Shown here one piece after another: positions 16,122 to 34,402 of a DNA stretch of 64,000 bases (the stretch's first letter is position 1; every line of letters starts with the position of its first letter). This DNA comes from Aquipuribacter nitratireducens (GTDB lineage Bacteria; Actinomycetota; Actinomycetes; Actinomycetales; JBBAYJ01). The notes below the pieces were generated by a model. The model had not been told where the DNA came from. It searched no databases and saw only the letters and a list, made by a program, of their open reading frames with translations. The translations under genes were made by a program, and so were the position numbers. The stretch lies in assembly GCF_037860835.1 (NCBI RefSeq), contig NZ_JBBEOG010000001.1, positions 434,001 through 498,000 on the forward strand, given 5' to 3'.

Positions 16122-19100
16122 TTGGTCGCCTCGCGCACCGCGCCCGCTCCCCGTGTTCAGCCCGTCCCGGTGAACCCCCGCCCCTCCTTCGCCAAGATCC
16201 GTGAACCGCTCGAGGTCCCCGACCTCCTCGCGCTCCAGACCGAGAGCTTCGACTGGCTCCTCGGCAACGAGAGCTGGCGCGCCCGCTGCGCCGAGCTCGG
16301 CGAGGAGCCCGGTCTCTCCGGCCTCGCGGAGATCTTCGAGGAGATCAGCCCCATCGAGGACTTCTCGGAGACGATGTCCCTGTCGTTCAGGGACCACCGC
16401 TTCGAGCCCCCCAAGTACTCCGTCGAGGAGTGCCGCGACAAGGACATGACGTACGCGGCGCCGCTCTTCGTCACCGCCGAGTTCATGAACATGACGACCG
16501 GCGAGATCAAGAGCCAGACGGTCTTCATGGGCGACTTCCCGCTCATGACCGACCGCGGCACGTTCGTCATCAACGGCACCGAGCGCGTCGTCGTCTCCCA
16601 GCTCGTCCGCTCGCCCGGCGCGTACTTCGAGCGCGTCCGCGACAAGACGAGCGACAAGGACGTCTACACCGCCAAGCTCATCCCGAGCCGCGGTGCGTGG
16701 CTGGAGTTCGAGATCGACAAGCGCGACGCCGTCGGCGTGCGCGTCGACCGCAAGCGCAAGCAGTCGGTCACGGTCTTCCTCAAGGCCCTCGGCATGACCG
16801 AGCAGGAGATCCGCGAGGAGTTCGCCGGCTTCGACTCGATGCTCGGCACGCTCGACAAGGACACGACGGCCGACTCCGACGCCGCCCTCCTCGACCTGTA
16901 CCGCAAGCTGCGTCCGGGCGAGCCCCCGACGCGCGAGGCGGCGCAGACGCTGCTCGACAACCTCTACTTCAACCCCAAGCGCTACGACCTCGCGAAGGTC
17001 GGTCGCTACAAGCTCAACCGGAAGCTCGGCGTCGACAAGGCGCTGAAGGACTCGGTGCTGAGCCTCGACGACATCGTCGCGACGCTGAAGTTCCTCGTCA
17101 CGCTCCACCACAACGAGAACGCCCAGCTCACCGGCGGCGAGCAGCGCTCCCTGCACGGCAGCCGCGACGGCGAGCAGGTCGACCTGCGCGTCGAGGTCGA
17201 CGACATCGACCACTTCGGCAACCGCCGCCTGCGCAGCGTCGGCGAGCTCATCCAGAACCAGGTCCGCACCGGCCTGTCCCGGATGGAGCGCGTCGTCCGC
17301 GAGCGCATGACGACCTCCGACGTCGAGGCGATCACGCCGCAGAGCCTCATCAACATCCGCCCGGTCGTCGCTGCGATCAAGGAGTTCTTCGGGACCTCCC
17401 AGCTGTCGCAGTTCATGGACCAGAACAACCCGCTCGCCGGGCTCACCCACAAGCGCCGCCTGTCGGCGCTCGGCCCGGGTGGTCTCTCGCGCGACCGCGC
17501 GGGCTTCGAGGTCCGTGACGTCCACCCGTCGCACTACGGCCGCATGTGCCCGATCGAGACGCCCGAGGGCCCGAACATCGGTCTCATCGGCTCGCTCGCG
17601 ACGTACGCGCGGATCAACTCGTTCGGCTTCGTCGAGACGCCGTACCGCCGGGTCACCGACGGCACGGTCACCGACCACGTCGACTACCTCACCGCCGACG
17701 AGGAGGACAACTTCGTCGTCGCGCAGGCGAACGCCCCGCTCGACGAGGAGAACCGCTTCGCCGAGGACCGCGTCCTCGTCCGCACCCGCGGCGGTGAGGT
17801 CGACTACGTCCACGGCGACGAGGTCGACTACATGGACGTCTCCGCCCGGCAGATCTCCTCGGTCGCCACGGCGATGATCCCGTTCCTCGAGCACGACGAC
17901 TCCAACCGCGCGCTCATGGGCTCGAACATGCAGCGCCAGGCCGTGCCGCTCGTCCGCGCCGAGGCGCCGTACGTCGGCACCGGCATGGAGCTGCGCGCGG
18001 CGGTCGACGGCGGCGACGTCGTCGTCGCGGACGCGCCCGGCGTCGTGCAGGAGGTCGCGGCGGACGCCGTGACGATCCAGCAGGACGACGGTGTCACCCG
18101 CACGTACCGGGTCCACAAGTTCCGTCGCTCGAACCAGGGCACGAGCTACAACCAGCGCGTGCTCGTCGACGCCGGCCAGCGGGTCGAGGCCGGCAGCATC
18201 CTCGCCGACGGCCCCTCGACCGACGGCGGCGAGATGGCGCTGGGTCGCAACCTCCTCGTGGCGTTCATGCCGTGGGAGGGCCTCAACTACGAGGACGCGA
18301 TCATCCTCAGCCAGCGCCTCGTCCAGGACGACGTCCTCTCCTCGATCCACATCGAGGAGCACGAGGTCGACGCCCGCGACACGAAGCTGGGCCCCGAGGA
18401 GATCACCCGGGACATCCCGAACGTCGGCGAGGAGGTCCTCGCGGACCTCGACGAGCGCGGCATCATCCGCATCGGCGCCGAGGTCGTCCCCGGCGACATC
18501 CTCGTCGGCAAGGTGACGCCCAAGGGCGAGACCGAGCTGACCCCGGAGGAGCGGCTGCTCCGCGCGATCTTCGGCGAGAAGGCGCGCGAGGTCCGCGACA
18601 CGAGCCTCAAGGTCCCGCACGGCGAGACGGGCACCGTCATCGGCGTCCGGCTCTTCGACCGCGACGAGGGCGACGAGCTCCCGCCGGGCGTCAACCAGCT
18701 GGTCCGGGTGTACGTCGCCCAGAAGCGCAAGATCACCGACGGCGACAAGCTCGCCGGCCGTCACGGCAACAAGGGCGTCATCTCGAAGATCCTGCCCGTC
18801 GAGGACATGCCGTTCCTCGAGGACGGGACCCCGGTCGACGTCGTCCTCAACCCGCTCGGCGTGCCCGGCCGCATGAACATCGGCCAGATCCTCGAGCTCC
18901 ACCTCGGCTGGATCGCCAGCCAGGGCTGGAAGATCGAGGGGACGCCGGAGTGGGCGGGCCGTCTGCCCGACACGGTCAACGAGGCGCCCCCCGGCACCAA
19001 GGTCGCGAGCCCCGTCTTCGACGGGGCGACCGAGGACGAGGTCACGGGCCTGCTGACCGCGACGCTGCCGAACCGCGACGGCGACCGCCTGGTCGACGCC

Positions 19101-19619
19101 GACGGCAAGGCGCGCCTGCTCGACGGCCGCTCCGGCGAGCCGTTCCCGGACCCCGTGTCCGTCGGCTACATGTACATCCTCAAGCTCCACCACCTGGTCG
19201 ACGACAAGATCCACGCCCGCTCGACCGGCCCCTACTCGATGATCACGCAGCAGCCCCTGGGCGGTAAGGCCCAGTTCGGCGGCCAGCGGTTCGGCGAGAT
19301 GGAGGTGTGGGCGCTCGAGGCGTACGGCGCCAGCTACGCGCTGCAGGAGCTGCTCACCATCAAGTCCGACGACGTCCTCGGCCGGGTCAAGGTCTACGAG
19401 GCGATCGTCAAGGGCGACAACATCCCCGAGCCCGGGATCCCCGAGTCGTTCAAGGTCCTCATCAAGGAGATGCAGTCCCTGTGTCTCAACGTCGAGGTGC
19501 TGTCGAGCGACGGCACGTCGATCGAGATGCGCGACTCCGACGACGACGTGTTCCGCGCTGCGGAGGAGCTCGGCATCGACCTGTCCCGGCGCGAGCCGAG
19601 CAGCGTCGAAGAGGTCTGA
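16122..19619 (+). CDS. rpoB: DNA-directed RNA polymerase subunit beta
   Basis: The 1165-residue beta subunit forms one jaw of the polymerase and part of the active site. The rifampicin region reads [20 protein letters not shown] then RLSALGPGG, with wild-type residues at the positions known as D516, H526 and S531 in E. coli, so sensitivity is predicted. Other landmarks are [23 protein letters not shown] near residue 890 and the C-terminal [21 protein letters not shown] 16122 is chosen because GGAAGGA precedes it and the protein then starts LVASRT, as in other actinobacteria; earlier in-frame codons lie in the leader. Confidence 0.97.
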   Translation: MVASRTAPAPRVQPVPVNPRPSFAKIREPLEVPDLLALQTESFDWLLGNESWRARCAELGEEPGLSGLAEIFEEISPIEDFSETMSLSFRDHRFEPPKYSVEECRDKDMTYAAPLFVTAEFMNMTTGEIKSQTVFMGDFPLMTDRGTFVINGTERVVVSQLVRSPGAYFERVRDKTSDKDVYTAKLIPSRGAWLEFEIDKRDAVGVRVDRKRKQSVTVFLKALGMTEQEIREEFAGFDSMLGTLDKDTTADSDAALLDLYRKLRPGEPPTREAAQTLLDNLYFNPKRYDLAKVGRYKLNRKLGVDKALKDSVLSLDDIVATLKFLVTLHHNENAQLTGGEQRSLHGSRDGEQVDLRVEVDDIDHFGNRRLRSVGELIQNQVRTGLSRMERVVRERMTTSDVEAITPQSLINIRPVVAAIKEFFGTSQLSQFMDQNNPLAGLTHKRRLSALGPGGLSRDRAGFEVRDVHPSHYGRMCPIETPEGPNIGLIGSLATYARINSFGFVETPYRRVTDGTVTDHVDYLTADEEDNFVVAQANAPLDEENRFAEDRVLVRTRGGEVDYVHGDEVDYMDVSARQISSVATAMIPFLEHDDSNRALMGSNMQRQAVPLVRAEAPYVGTGMELRAAVDGGDVVVADAPGVVQEVAADAVTIQQDDGVTRTYRVHKFRRSNQGTSYNQRVLVDAGQRVEAGSILADGPSTDGGEMALGRNLLVAFMPWEGLNYEDAIILSQRLVQDDVLSSIHIEEHEVDARDTKLGPEEITRDIPNVGEEVLADLDERGIIRIGAEVVPGDILVGKVTPKGETELTPEERLLRAIFGEKAREVRDTSLKVPHGETGTVIGVRLFDRDEGDELPPGVNQLVRVYVAQKRKITDGDKLAGRHGNKGVISKILPVEDMPFLEDGTPVDVVLNPLGVPGRMNIGQILELHLGWIASQGWKIEGTPEWAGRLPDTVNEAPPGTKVASPVFDGATEDEVTGLLTATLPNRDGDRLVDADGKARLLDGRSGEPFPDPVSVGYMYILKLHHLVDDKIHARSTGPYSMITQQPLGGKAQFGGQRFGEMEVWALEAYGASYALQELLTIKSDDVLGRVKVYEAIVKGDNIPEPGIPESFKVLIKEMQSLCLNVEVLSSDGTSIEMRDSDDDVFRAAEELGIDLSRREPSSVEEV

Positions 19620-19625
19620 CGGTCC

Positions 19626-19652
19626 GGCGCGGGAGGCCTCGCCTCCCGCGCC
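19626..19652 (+). other. Hairpin between rpoB and rpoC
   Basis: GGCGCGGGAGGC and GCCTCCCGCGCC form a perfect 12-bp stem with a 3-nt loop, 6 bp after the rpoB stop. rpoC has no promoter in the remaining 50 bp, so this is more likely an mRNA processing or stability element than a full terminator. Confidence 0.6.
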
Positions 19653-19705
19653 GCCGCCGGCCATCGGTCTGACCCGTCACCCTCGAAACTGAGAGAAGGA
19701 ACTAC

Positions 19706-23581
<3,876 letters not shown>

Positions 23582-23654
23582 GCAGCTCCTCCCGCACCAC
23601 CCGGCGCAGCCGGCGGCGACCCTCGTGTCGCCCCGGCCGCGCCGGTCCCGGGGG

Positions 23655-23681
23655 GCCCCGACGGCTCCCTCGGGGCGTTTT
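23655..23681 (+). terminator. Terminator after rpoC
   Basis: GCCCCGA and TCGGGGC form a 7-bp stem followed directly by GTTTT, a rare U-tailed hairpin in this GC-rich sequence. The T run overlaps the -35 element of the rpsL promoter. Confidence 0.7.
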
Positions 23682-23709
23682 GACCCGTCACGCTCGGGCC
23701 GGTTACCCT
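23680..23709 (+). promoter_or_regulatory. Promoter of the rpsL-rpsG-fusA operon
   Basis: TTGACC (23680-23685) and TACCCT (23704-23709) are separated by 18 bp, the clearest housekeeping promoter in the window. The leader to rpsL is about 180 nt and holds no obvious strong hairpin. Confidence 0.75.
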
Positions 23710-23894
23710 CTCCCGAGCTGCCCGGTCCGACCGGGTCATCGCGCGTGCCGCAGCACCACCGCGGCGCCGGGCCACCCCCCACCCGCCGTCCGAGCAGGCG
23801 CGGGGGATCCCAGGGCAGCGCGACACGCCCGACCTCGGGGGTCACGCCCCCCGACCAGGCACAACCACGACACGAAGTAGGGAGTACCGCCGAG

Positions 23895-24269
23895 GTGCCC
23901 ACGATCCAGCAGCTGGTGCGCAAGGGCCGCCAGGACAAGCCGGTCAAGAACTCGACGCCCGCGCTCAAGGGCTCGCCCCAGCGCCGCGGCGTCTGCACGC
24001 GCGTCTACACGACCACGCCCAAGAAGCCGAACTCGGCGCTGCGCAAGGTCGCCCGCGTCCGGCTGTCCAACGGCATCGAGGTCACGGCGTACATCCCCGG
24101 CGTCGGCCACAACCTCCAGGAGCACTCGATGGTGCTCGTGCGCGGCGGCCGCGTGAAGGACCTCCCGGGCGTGCGCTACAAGATCGTCCGCGGCTCGCTC
24201 GACACCCAGGGCGTGAAGAACCGCAAGCAGGCACGCTCCCGTTACGGCGCGAAGAAGGAGAAGGGCTGA
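23895..24269 (+). CDS. rpsL: 30S ribosomal protein S12
   Basis: The 124-residue S12 sits at the decoding centre. The motifs [16 protein letters not shown] and [14 protein letters not shown] contain lysines at the positions whose changes give streptomycin resistance (K43 and K88 in E. coli numbering), here wild type. GTG 23895 is the conserved start ([11 protein letters not shown]). The stop overlaps the rpsG start as TGATG. Confidence 0.98.
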   Translation: MPTIQQLVRKGRQDKPVKNSTPALKGSPQRRGVCTRVYTTTPKKPNSALRKVARVRLSNGIEVTAYIPGVGHNLQEHSMVLVRGGRVKDLPGVRYKIVRGSLDTQGVKNRKQARSRYGAKKEKG

Positions 24270-24739
24270 TGCCTCGTAAGGGCCCCGCCCCCAAGCGGCC
24301 GCTGGTCGTCGACCCGGTCTACAGCTCCCCGCTGGTCACCCAGCTGGTCAACAAGGTGCTGCTCGACGGCAAGAAGTCCGTCGCCGAGCGCACGGTGTAC
24401 GGCGCCCTCGAGGGTGCCCGCGCCAAGACCGGCAACGACCCGGTCATCATCCTCAAGCGCGCGCTCGACAACGTGAAGCCCGCGCTCGAGGTCCGCTCGC
24501 GCCGCGTCGGCGGGTCCACCTACCAGGTGCCGGTCGACGTGCGCCCCGCGCGCTCGACGACGCTGGCGCTGCGCTGGCTCGTCTCCTTCGCCCGCGCCCG
24601 CCGCGAGAAGACGATGACCGAGCGCCTCATGAACGAGATCCTCGACGCGAGCAACGGCCTCGGCGCCTCCGTGAAGCGCCGCGAGGACATGCACAAGATG
24701 GCGGAGTCGAACAAGGCGTTCGCCCACTACCGCTGGTGA
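24269..24739 (+). CDS. rpsG: 30S ribosomal protein S7
   Basis: The 156-residue S7 nucleates assembly of the 30S head and lines the E site. It begins with the typical [10 protein letters not shown] and contains the beta-hairpin region ([13 protein letters not shown]). The ATG overlaps the rpsL stop by 1 bp. A wobble-containing 12-bp hairpin follows before fusA. Confidence 0.98.
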   Translation: MPRKGPAPKRPLVVDPVYSSPLVTQLVNKVLLDGKKSVAERTVYGALEGARAKTGNDPVIILKRALDNVKPALEVRSRRVGGSTYQVPVDVRPARSTTLALRWLVSFARARREKTMTERLMNEILDASNGLGASVKRREDMHKMAESNKAFAHYRW

Positions 24740-24745
24740 CGCGTC

Positions 24746-24774
24746 GGCCGGTGCCCCCTCGCGGGGCGCCGGCC
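24746..24774 (+). other. Hairpin between rpsG and fusA
   Basis: GGCCGGTGCCCC and GGGGCGCCGGCC pair over 12 bp with one G-U pair and a 5-nt loop, 6 bp after rpsG. It may lower read-through into fusA or protect the rpsLG message. Confidence 0.5.
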
Positions 24775-24821
24775 CTCGTCCGTCCCGCACCCGCCCGCCC
24801 CACGACCCAGGAAGGCCCACC

Positions 24822-26927
<2,106 letters not shown>

Positions 26928-26932
26928 CACCC

Positions 26933-26959
26933 CCGGGGGCGGTCTAGGCTTGCCCCCGG
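26933..26959 (+). other. Hairpin between fusA and tuf
   Basis: CCGGGGGC and GCCCCCGG form an 8-bp stem around an 11-nt loop that contains TAGGCT, a possible -10 for tuf. It could separate fusA from tuf expression; tuf usually needs higher expression and often has its own promoter. Confidence 0.4.
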
Positions 26960-27050
26960 TCCGGGCGGTCACCACCGCCCACCCAGAACCACCCCACGAC
27001 CACCGTCGGGCGAACCGGCCCACGGAGAACAGCCCGAGGAGGAGCCCCCA

Positions 27051-28244
<1,194 letters not shown>

Positions 28245-28250
28245 TCTGAG

Positions 28251-28289
28251 CGGCGGCGACGCCCCGGTTCCCCCGGGGCGTCGCCGCCG
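28251..28289 (+). terminator. Terminator after tuf
   Basis: A perfect 17-bp stem (28251-28267 with 28273-28289) has a 5-nt loop TTCCC. It ends the str operon 6 bp after the tuf stop. Confidence 0.85.
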
Positions 28290-28356
28290 TCGCACGTCCG
28301 GGGGAGGGGTCCTCCGGACGGCGCAGGCCGGCCCGGCCGGGGCCCGGGCGGTCGAT

Positions 28357-28386
28357 TTGGGCGAGGGCCACCTCGTCTGTCAGACT
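28357..28386 (+). promoter_or_regulatory. Putative promoter of the S10 operon
   Basis: TTGGGC (28357-28362) and CAGACT (28381-28386) are 18 bp apart. They lie 68 bp after the tuf terminator and about 245 bp before rpsJ. The rest of this gene-free stretch (28290-28630) holds one short hairpin (28519-28535, 7-bp stem) and no recognisable gene. Confidence 0.4.
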
Positions 28387-28630
28387 GTCGCGGTTGCCCG
28401 GCGCAGGTCTGCGCCCACCAACGGCTCAGAGCTCAGCGCCCCGCACCGCGGGGGGCCGCGCCGGCCGGGGGAGGCACCCACCCCGTACCACCGAACGACA
28501 CCGACCCGGACCCTCGTGGGGCGTGCGACACGCCCGAGCGCGGGGGTCGGCGGTACAGACCGAGCACGACCACCGGATGGCGGCCCTGACGGCCGGGAAC
28601 CGGTACCGAGAAGAGAGAGTGGACGACGGC

Positions 28631-28939
28631 ATGGCGGGACAGAAGATCCGCATCAGGCTCAAGGCCTACGACCACGAGGTCATCGACTCGTCGGCGCGCA
28701 AGATCGTCGAGACGGTCACCCGCACGGGTGCCTCCGTCGCCGGTCCCGTGCCGCTGCCGACGGAGAAGAACGTCTACTGCGTCATCCGCTCGCCCCACAA
28801 GTACAAGGACAGCCGCGAGCACTTCGAGATGCGCACCCACAAGCGGCTCATCGACATCCTCGACCCGACGCCCAAGACGGTGGACTCGCTCATGCGGCTC
28901 GACCTCCCCGCGGGCGTCGACATCGAGATCAAGCTCTGA
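28631..28939 (+). CDS. rpsJ: 30S ribosomal protein S10
   Basis: The 102-residue S10 is part of the 30S head and a partner of NusG/NusB in antitermination. The sequence [19 protein letters not shown] is the standard actinobacterial N-terminus, so ATG 28631 is preferred over GTG 28619, which would add four residues. It opens the S10 ribosomal protein cluster after a leader of about 245 nt. Confidence 0.97.
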   Translation: MAGQKIRIRLKAYDHEVIDSSARKIVETVTRTGASVAGPVPLPTEKNVYCVIRSPHKYKDSREHFEMRTHKRLIDILDPTPKTVDSLMRLDLPAGVDIEIKL

Positions 28940-28949
28940 GGGACCGATC

Positions 28950-29597
28950 GTGACCATCGAGAGAGACGTGAAGGCGCTGCTGGGCCGCAAGCTCGGCATG
29001 ACGCAGGTCTGGGACGAGAACAACGTCCTCGTGCCCGTCACGGTCGTCGAGGCGGCCGGCAACGTCGTGACCGACGTGCTGACGGCCGACAAGGACGGCT
29101 ACGCCGCGGTGCAGCTCGGGTTCGGGCGCATCGACCCGCGCAAGGTGAACCAGCCGATGTCCGGCCACTTCGAGCGCGCGGGCGTGCCGCCGCGGCGCCA
29201 CCTCGTCGAGGTGCGCACCGCCGGCTCCTTCGAGCTCGGCCAGGAGGTCGGCCTCGACACGTTCGCGGGCGGTGACGTCGTCGACGTCGTCGGCACCACG
29301 AAGGGCAAGGGGCACGCGGGCGTCATGAAGCGCCACGGCTTCGCCGGCGTCAGCGCCTCGCACGGTGCCCACCGCAACCACCGCAAGCCCGGCTCCATCG
29401 GCGCCTGCGCGACCCCCGGTCGCGTGTTCAAGGGCGTCCGGATGGCCGGTCGCATGGGTGGCGCGCGCCAGACCACGCAGAACCTCACGGTCCATGCCGT
29501 CGACGCCGAGCGCGGCCTCGTGCTCGTCAAGGGCGCTATCCCGGGCCCGCGCGGTGGGGTCGTCCTGCTGAAGACCGCCAGCAAGAAGGGGGCCTGA
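28950..29597 (+). CDS. rplC: 50S ribosomal protein L3
   Basis: The 215-residue L3 reaches the peptidyl transferase centre. It has the start [14 protein letters not shown], the extended loop around [20 protein letters not shown] and [16 protein letters not shown] 28950 lies 6 nt after GAGGGA and 10 bp after rpsJ. Confidence 0.98.
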   Translation: MTIERDVKALLGRKLGMTQVWDENNVLVPVTVVEAAGNVVTDVLTADKDGYAAVQLGFGRIDPRKVNQPMSGHFERAGVPPRRHLVEVRTAGSFELGQEVGLDTFAGGDVVDVVGTTKGKGHAGVMKRHGFAGVSASHGAHRNHRKPGSIGACATPGRVFKGVRMAGRMGGARQTTQNLTVHAVDAERGLVLVKGAIPGPRGGVVLLKTASKKGA

Positions 29598-29599
29598 CC

Positions 29600-30298
29600 A
29601 TGGCTACCGCCACGAAGGGTGCCGAGGGCACCGAGGGCCTCACGGTCCCGGTGACCACGGCCGACGGCTCGAGCAGCCGCTCCGTGGAGCTGCCCGCCGA
29701 GCTCTTCGGCGCGCAGACCAACGTGCCGCTCATCCACCAGGTGGTCGTCGCCCAGCTCGCGGCCGCGCGCCAGGGCACGCACAAGGTGAAGACCCGCGGC
29801 GAGGTCTCCGGCGGCGGCAAGAAGCCGTACCGCCAGAAGGGCACCGGCCGCGCCCGCCAGGGCTCGACCCGCGCCCCGCAGTTCGCCGGCGGCGGCACCG
29901 TCCACGGTCCCGTGCCGCGCGACTACTCGCAGCGCACCCCCAAGAAGATGAAGGCGGCCGCCCTGCGCGGTGCGCTGTCCGACCGGGCCCGCCACGGCCG
30001 GGTGCACGTCCTCGAGGGCGTCGTGTCCGGCGAGGTGCCGAGCACCAAGCAGGCCGCCGCGGCGCTCGCGGGTGTCAGCGAGCGGCGCAACCTGCTCGTG
30101 CTCGTGAGCCGCGACGACGAGCTCACGTGGAAGAGCGTGCGCAACCTCGCCGGCCTCCACGTGCTCGCCGTCGACCAGATCAACACCTACGACGTGCTCT
30201 GCGCCGACGACATCGTGTTCGTCGGCGGGGCGTACGACGAGTTCGTCCAGGCGCGTCAGCGCGGCGCGGCCGCTACCGACGAGGAGGCGACGGCGTGA
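29600..30298 (+). CDS. rplD: 50S ribosomal protein L4
   Basis: The 232-residue L4 lines the exit tunnel with its long loop ([19 protein letters not shown]). It has an N-terminal extension of about 15 residues rich in Thr/Glu/Gly compared with E. coli L4, as in other actinobacteria. It starts 2 bp after rplC and overlaps rplW by 4 bp. Confidence 0.98.
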   Translation: MATATKGAEGTEGLTVPVTTADGSSSRSVELPAELFGAQTNVPLIHQVVVAQLAAARQGTHKVKTRGEVSGGGKKPYRQKGTGRARQGSTRAPQFAGGGTVHGPVPRDYSQRTPKKMKAAALRGALSDRARHGRVHVLEGVVSGEVPSTKQAAAALAGVSERRNLLVLVSRDDELTWKSVRNLAGLHVLAVDQINTYDVLCADDIVFVGGAYDEFVQARQRGAAATDEEATA

Positions 30299-30609
30299 GC
30301 GACTTCAGCACCGTCGGCAAGGACCCCCGCGACATCCTGCTCGCCCCCGTCGTGAGCGAGAAGTCGTACAGCCTGCAGGAGGAGGGGAAGTACACCTTCC
30401 TCGTCGACCCGCGCGCCACGAAGACCGAGATCAAGATCGCGGTCGAGAAGGTGTTCGGCGTCAAGGTGGCGACCAAGGGCGTCAACATCATCAACCGGCA
30501 GGGCAAGGCGCGTCGCACGCGCTACGGCCTGGGCCGCCGCAAGGACACGAAGCGCGCGATCGTCACCCTCCGCGAGGGCTCGATCGACATCTTCGGTCCG
30601 GTCGGCTGA
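30295..30609 (+). CDS. rplW: 50S ribosomal protein L23
   Basis: The 104-residue L23 sits at the tunnel exit, the docking site of trigger factor and SRP. It shows the motifs [13 protein letters not shown] and [18 protein letters not shown] and the basic [19 protein letters not shown] loop. GTG 30295 overlaps the rplD stop (GTGA). Confidence 0.98.
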   Translation: MSDFSTVGKDPRDILLAPVVSEKSYSLQEEGKYTFLVDPRATKTEIKIAVEKVFGVKVATKGVNIINRQGKARRTRYGLGRRKDTKRAIVTLREGSIDIFGPVG

Positions 30610-30640
30610 GGCACGGACGACGTAGAGGACTGACTGACCA

Positions 30641-31477
30641 ATGGCCATCCGCAAGTACAAGCCGACGACCCCGGGTCGCCGCGGCTCCTCGGTCGCCGAC
30701 TTCGTCGAGGTGACGCGTAGCGAGCCCGAGAAGTCGCTCGTCAAGCCCCTCCCGAAGAAGGGCGGCCGCAACAACTCCGGCCGCATCACGACGCGTCACC
30801 AGGGCGGCGGCCACAAGCGCGCCTACCGCGTCATCGACTTCCGGCGCAACGACAAGGACGGCGTGACCGCGAAGGTCGCCCACATCGAGTACGACCCCAA
30901 CCGCACCGCGCGCATCGCGCTGCTGCACTACGCCGACGGCGAGAAGCGCTACATCCTCGCGCCGTACCGGCTCTCGCAGGGCGACGTCGTGGAGAACGGG
31001 CCGGGCGCCGACATCAAGCCGGGCAACAACCTGCCGCTGCGCAACATCCCCGTCGGCACCGTCGTCCACGCGATCGAGCTCCGTCCCGGTGGCGGCGCGA
31101 AGATCGCCCGCTCCGCCGGTGCGAGCGTCCAGCTCGTCGCCCGCGAGGGCACCCACGCGCAGCTGCGCATGCCCTCCGGCGAGATCCGCAACGTCGACGT
31201 CCGCTGCCGCGCGACGATCGGCGAGGTCGGCAACGCCGAGCAGTCGAACATCAGCTGGGGCAAGGCGGGCCGCATGCGCTGGAAGGGCAAGCGCCCGACC
31301 GTCCGCGGTGTCGTCATGAACCCGGTCGACCACCCGCACGGCGGTGGTGAGGGCAAGACCTCCGGTGGCCGTCACCCCGTCAGCCCCTGGGGCAAGCCCG
31401 AGGGCCGTACCCGCCGGCCGAACAAGGCCAGCGACAAGCAGATCGTCCGCCGCCGCAAGACCGGCAAGAAGCGCTGA
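30641..31477 (+). CDS. rplB: 50S ribosomal protein L2
   Basis: The 278-residue L2 is needed for subunit joining and peptidyl transfer. It contains the conserved [20 protein letters not shown] and, near the C-terminus, [15 protein letters not shown] with the essential histidine. ATG 30641 follows rplW by 31 bp. Confidence 0.98.
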   Translation: MAIRKYKPTTPGRRGSSVADFVEVTRSEPEKSLVKPLPKKGGRNNSGRITTRHQGGGHKRAYRVIDFRRNDKDGVTAKVAHIEYDPNRTARIALLHYADGEKRYILAPYRLSQGDVVENGPGADIKPGNNLPLRNIPVGTVVHAIELRPGGGAKIARSAGASVQLVAREGTHAQLRMPSGEIRNVDVRCRATIGEVGNAEQSNISWGKAGRMRWKGKRPTVRGVVMNPVDHPHGGGEGKTSGGRHPVSPWGKPEGRTRRPNKASDKQIVRRRKTGKKR

Positions 31478-31491
31478 GAGGAGTTGCGACG

Positions 31492-31773
31492 ATGCCACGC
31501 AGCCTGAAGAAGGGCCCCTTCGTCGACGACCACCTCGCGAAGAAGGTGGACGCGCAGAACGAGGCCGGCACGAAGAACGTCATCAAGACCTGGTCGCGCC
31601 GCTCGATGATCGTGCCCGACATGCTCGGCCACACCATCGCGGTGCACGACGGCCGCAAGCACGTCCCGGTGTTCGTCACCGAGTCGATGGTCGGCCACAA
31701 GCTGGGCGAGTTCGCCCCCACCCGCACCTTCCGCGGGCACGAGAAGGACGACCGGAAGGGCCGCCGCCGCTGA
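31492..31773 (+). CDS. rpsS: 30S ribosomal protein S19
   Basis: The 93-residue S19 is in the 30S head near the A-site finger. It begins [15 protein letters not shown] and contains the conserved [16 protein letters not shown] and [18 protein letters not shown] 31492 is preceded by GAGAGGAG and lies 14 bp after rplB. Confidence 0.98.
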   Translation: MPRSLKKGPFVDDHLAKKVDAQNEAGTKNVIKTWSRRSMIVPDMLGHTIAVHDGRKHVPVFVTESMVGHKLGEFAPTRTFRGHEKDDRKGRRR

Positions 31774-31810
31774 GGCGGGGCGTCCTCCCGAGACAGGTCA
31801 GGAGCTGACT

Positions 31811-32221
31811 ATGGAAGCCACGGCGAAGGCGCGCCACGTGCGCGTCACGCCCATGAAGGCCCGTCGCGTCGTCGACCTCGTGCGCGGCAAGCGCGCCACG
31901 GAGGCGGTGCAGGTGCTGCGGTTCAGCCCGCAGTCCGCCGCGGAGCCGGTGCGCAAGCTCGTCGAGAGCGCGATCGCGAACGCCCGGGTGCAGGCCGACC
32001 AGTTCGGTGAGCGCTTCGTCGCGGACGACCTCGTCGTCACGACGGCGTTCGTCGACGAGGGGCCGACCCTCAAGCGGTTCCAGCCGCGGGCCCAGGGCCG
32101 CGCGTTCCGCATCCGCAAGCGCACGAGCCACATCACCGTCGTCGTGTCGTCGCCCGAGGTCGAGGCCGCCGGCACCGCTCCGGCGGGCCGCACGACGCGC
32201 AGCACGAAGGGAGCCCGCTGA
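31811..32221 (+). CDS. rplV: 50S ribosomal protein L22
   Basis: The 136-residue L22 lines the exit tunnel and binds all 23S rRNA domains; its beta-hairpin ([20 protein letters not shown]) is a macrolide-resistance site and is wild type here. A short basic and Thr-rich C-terminal tail follows. The stop overlaps the rpsC ATG by 1 bp. Confidence 0.98.
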   Translation: MEATAKARHVRVTPMKARRVVDLVRGKRATEAVQVLRFSPQSAAEPVRKLVESAIANARVQADQFGERFVADDLVVTTAFVDEGPTLKRFQPRAQGRAFRIRKRTSHITVVVSSPEVEAAGTAPAGRTTRSTKGAR

Positions 32222-33102
32222 TGGGTCAGAAGGTCAACCCGCACGGGTTCCGCCTCGGCATCACCACCGAGCACAAGTCGCGGTGGTTCGCCGACTCGAC
32301 GACGTCGGGCCAGCGCTACCGCGACTACGTGGGCGAGGACGTCAAGATCCGCAAGCTCATGACGGACGGCCTCGAGCGCGCCGGCATCGCGAAGGTCGAG
32401 ATCGAGCGCACGCGCGACCGCGTCCGCGTCGACCTCCACACCGCCCGCCCCGGCATCGTCATCGGCCGCCGTGGCGCCGAGGCCGACCGCCTGCGCGGCG
32501 AGCTGGAGAAGCTCACGGGCAAGCAGGTGCAGCTCAACATCCTCGAGGTGAAGAACCCCGAGGGCGACGCCCAGCTCGTCGCCGTCGGCATCGCGGAGCA
32601 GCTGAGCAGCCGCGTGTCCTTCCGCCGCGCCATGCGCAAGGGCATGCAGTCCGCGCAGCGCGCCGGCGCCAAGGGCGTGCGCGTGCAGGTGTCCGGCCGC
32701 CTCGGCGGAGCGGAGATGAGCCGCACGGAGTTCTACCGCGAGGGCCGGGTCCCGCTGCACACGCTGCGCGCGAACGTCGACTACGGGTTCTTCGAGGCCC
32801 GCACGACGTTCGGCCGCATCGGCGTCAAGGTGTGGATCTACAACGGCGACAAGACGGCCAAGGAGCTCGCCCGCGAGCAGGCCGCCGCCGCCCCGCGCGG
32901 TCGCGGTCGCGACCGTGGCGAGCGCCCCGGCCGCCGTGGCGACCGCCCCGAGCGCGCGCCGCGCAGCGAGGCGCCGGTCGCCGAGCCGGCGGCCGCCGCC
33001 GGCCAGGACGCCGCCCCCGTCACCGAGACGGTCTCGAACCCGACCGCCGTCGCCGAGCCCACCGGGGCGGGGACGTCGCAGCAGACCGGACAGGAGGCCT
33101 GA
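32221..33102 (+). CDS. rpsC: 30S ribosomal protein S3
   Basis: The 293-residue S3 forms the mRNA entry channel and helicase. It has the N-terminal [20 protein letters not shown], the KH domain GXXG-type loop ([15 protein letters not shown]) and the C-terminal domain ([25 protein letters not shown]). A tail of about 75 residues rich in Arg, Gly, Ala and Pro extends beyond the E. coli length, common in actinobacteria. It lies 5 bp before rplP. Confidence 0.98.
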   Translation: MGQKVNPHGFRLGITTEHKSRWFADSTTSGQRYRDYVGEDVKIRKLMTDGLERAGIAKVEIERTRDRVRVDLHTARPGIVIGRRGAEADRLRGELEKLTGKQVQLNILEVKNPEGDAQLVAVGIAEQLSSRVSFRRAMRKGMQSAQRAGAKGVRVQVSGRLGGAEMSRTEFYREGRVPLHTLRANVDYGFFEARTTFGRIGVKVWIYNGDKTAKELAREQAAAAPRGRGRDRGERPGRRGDRPERAPRSEAPVAEPAAAAGQDAAPVTETVSNPTAVAEPTGAGTSQQTGQEA

Positions 33103-33107
33103 GGACG

Positions 33108-33527
33108 ATGCTCATCCCGCGTCGCGTCAAGCACCGCAAGCAGCACCACCCGCACCGCGGTGGGGCTGCCAAGGGCGGCACGCAGGTGACGTTCGGCGAG
33201 TGGGGCCTGCAGGCCCTCGAGCCCGCCTACGTCACCAACCGGCAGATCGAGTCGGCGCGTATCGCCATGACCCGCCACATCAAGCGTGGCGGCAAGGTCT
33301 GGATCAACATCTACCCGGACCGCCCGATCACGAAGAAGCCCGCCGAGACCCGCATGGGCTCCGGCAAGGGCTCGCCCGAGTGGTGGGTGGCCAACGTCAA
33401 GCCGGGCCGCGTGATGTTCGAGCTCAGCTACCCGAGCGAGGACGTCGCCCGCGAGGCGCTCACCCGCGCCATGCACAAGCTGCCCATGAAGTGCCGGATC
33501 GTCCAGCGTGAGGGTGGTGACATCTGA
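33108..33527 (+). CDS. rplP: 50S ribosomal protein L16
   Basis: The 139-residue L16 organises the A-site region of the large subunit. It begins [14 protein letters not shown] and carries [19 protein letters not shown] and [17 protein letters not shown] 33108 follows rpsC by 5 bp; the stop overlaps rpmC by 1 bp. Confidence 0.98.
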   Translation: MLIPRRVKHRKQHHPHRGGAAKGGTQVTFGEWGLQALEPAYVTNRQIESARIAMTRHIKRGGKVWINIYPDRPITKKPAETRMGSGKGSPEWWVANVKPGRVMFELSYPSEDVAREALTRAMHKLPMKCRIVQREGGDI

Positions 33528-33763
33528 TGAGCGTCGGGAGCAAGGACCTCGCGCCCGCCAACCTGCGGACCTTCGACGACGAGCGACTCGTCGAGGAGCT
33601 CCGCAAGGCGAAGGAGGAGCTGTTCAACCTCCGCTTCGCCTCCGCCACGGGTCAGCTGGAGAGCCACGGCCGCCTCAAGGCCGTCAAGCGGGACATCGCC
33701 CGGATCTACACCGTGATGCGCGAGCGGGAGCTCGGCATCACCACCCAGGAGGTGGCCTCATGA
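33527..33763 (+). CDS. rpmC: 50S ribosomal protein L29
   Basis: The 78-residue helical-hairpin protein lies next to L23 at the tunnel exit. The core [20 protein letters not shown] is typical of the family. It overlaps rplP by 1 bp and rpsQ by 4 bp, which suggests tight translational coupling. Confidence 0.97.
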   Translation: MSVGSKDLAPANLRTFDDERLVEELRKAKEELFNLRFASATGQLESHGRLKAVKRDIARIYTVMRERELGITTQEVAS

Positions 33764-34026
33764 GCACGGAGACCGAGCGCGGCAACCGCAAGGTGCGCCG
33801 CGGGTACGTCGTCAGCGACAAGATGGACAAGACCGTCGTCGTCGCCGTCGAGGACCGCGTCAAGCACCCGCTGTACGGCAAGGTCCTGCGCCGCACCAGC
33901 AAGGTGAAGGCGCACGACGAGCAGAACGGCGCCGGCATCGGCGACCTCGTGCTGCTGATGGAGACCCGGCCGCTGTCCGCGACCAAGCGCTGGCGCGTGG
34001 TCGAGGTCCTCGAGAAGGCGAAGTGA
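33760..34026 (+). CDS. rpsQ: 30S ribosomal protein S17
   Basis: The 88-residue OB-fold protein binds 16S rRNA helices 7 and 11. It has [33 protein letters not shown] and the C-terminal [15 protein letters not shown] 33760 overlaps the rpmC stop (ATGA). Confidence 0.98.
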   Translation: MSTETERGNRKVRRGYVVSDKMDKTVVVAVEDRVKHPLYGKVLRRTSKVKAHDEQNGAGIGDLVLLMETRPLSATKRWRVVEVLEKAK

Positions 34027-34033
34027 GGCACCA

Positions 34034-34402
34034 GTGATCCAGCAGGAGTCCCGGCTCAAGGTCGCCGACAACACCGGTGCGAAGGAGATCCTCTGCATCC
34101 GCGTGCTCGGTGGCTCCGGCCGTCGCTACGCCGGCATCGGCGACACGATCGTCGCGACCGTCAAGGACGCCATCCCCGGCGGGAACGTCAAGCGCGGTGA
34201 CGTCGTCAAGGCCGTCGTCGTGCGCACCGTCAAGGAGCGCCGCCGGCCCGACGGCAGCTACATCCGCTTCGACGAGAACGCCGCGGTGATCCTCCGCAAC
34301 GACGGCGACCCGCGCGGCACGCGCATCTTCGGGCCCGTCGGTCGCGAGCTGCGCGACAAGAAGTTCATGAAGATCATCTCGCTGGCACCGGAGGTGCTGT
34401 GA
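34034..34402 (+). CDS. rplN: 50S ribosomal protein L14
   Basis: The 122-residue L14 forms intersubunit bridge B5 and is the docking site of RsfS. It begins with the invariant [17 protein letters not shown] and ends with [17 protein letters not shown] 34034 is 7 bp after rpsQ. It overlaps rplX by 1 bp. Confidence 0.98.
   Translation: MIQQESRLKVADNTGAKEILCIRVLGGSGRRYAGIGDTIVATVKDAIPGGNVKRGDVVKAVVVRTVKERRRPDGSYIRFDENAAVILRNDGDPRGTRIFGPVGRELRDKKFMKIISLAPEVL

Noticed and set aside
28619-28939. rpsJ starting at GTG 28619
   Set aside because: [19 protein letters not shown] is the conserved start, so ATG 28631 is preferred.
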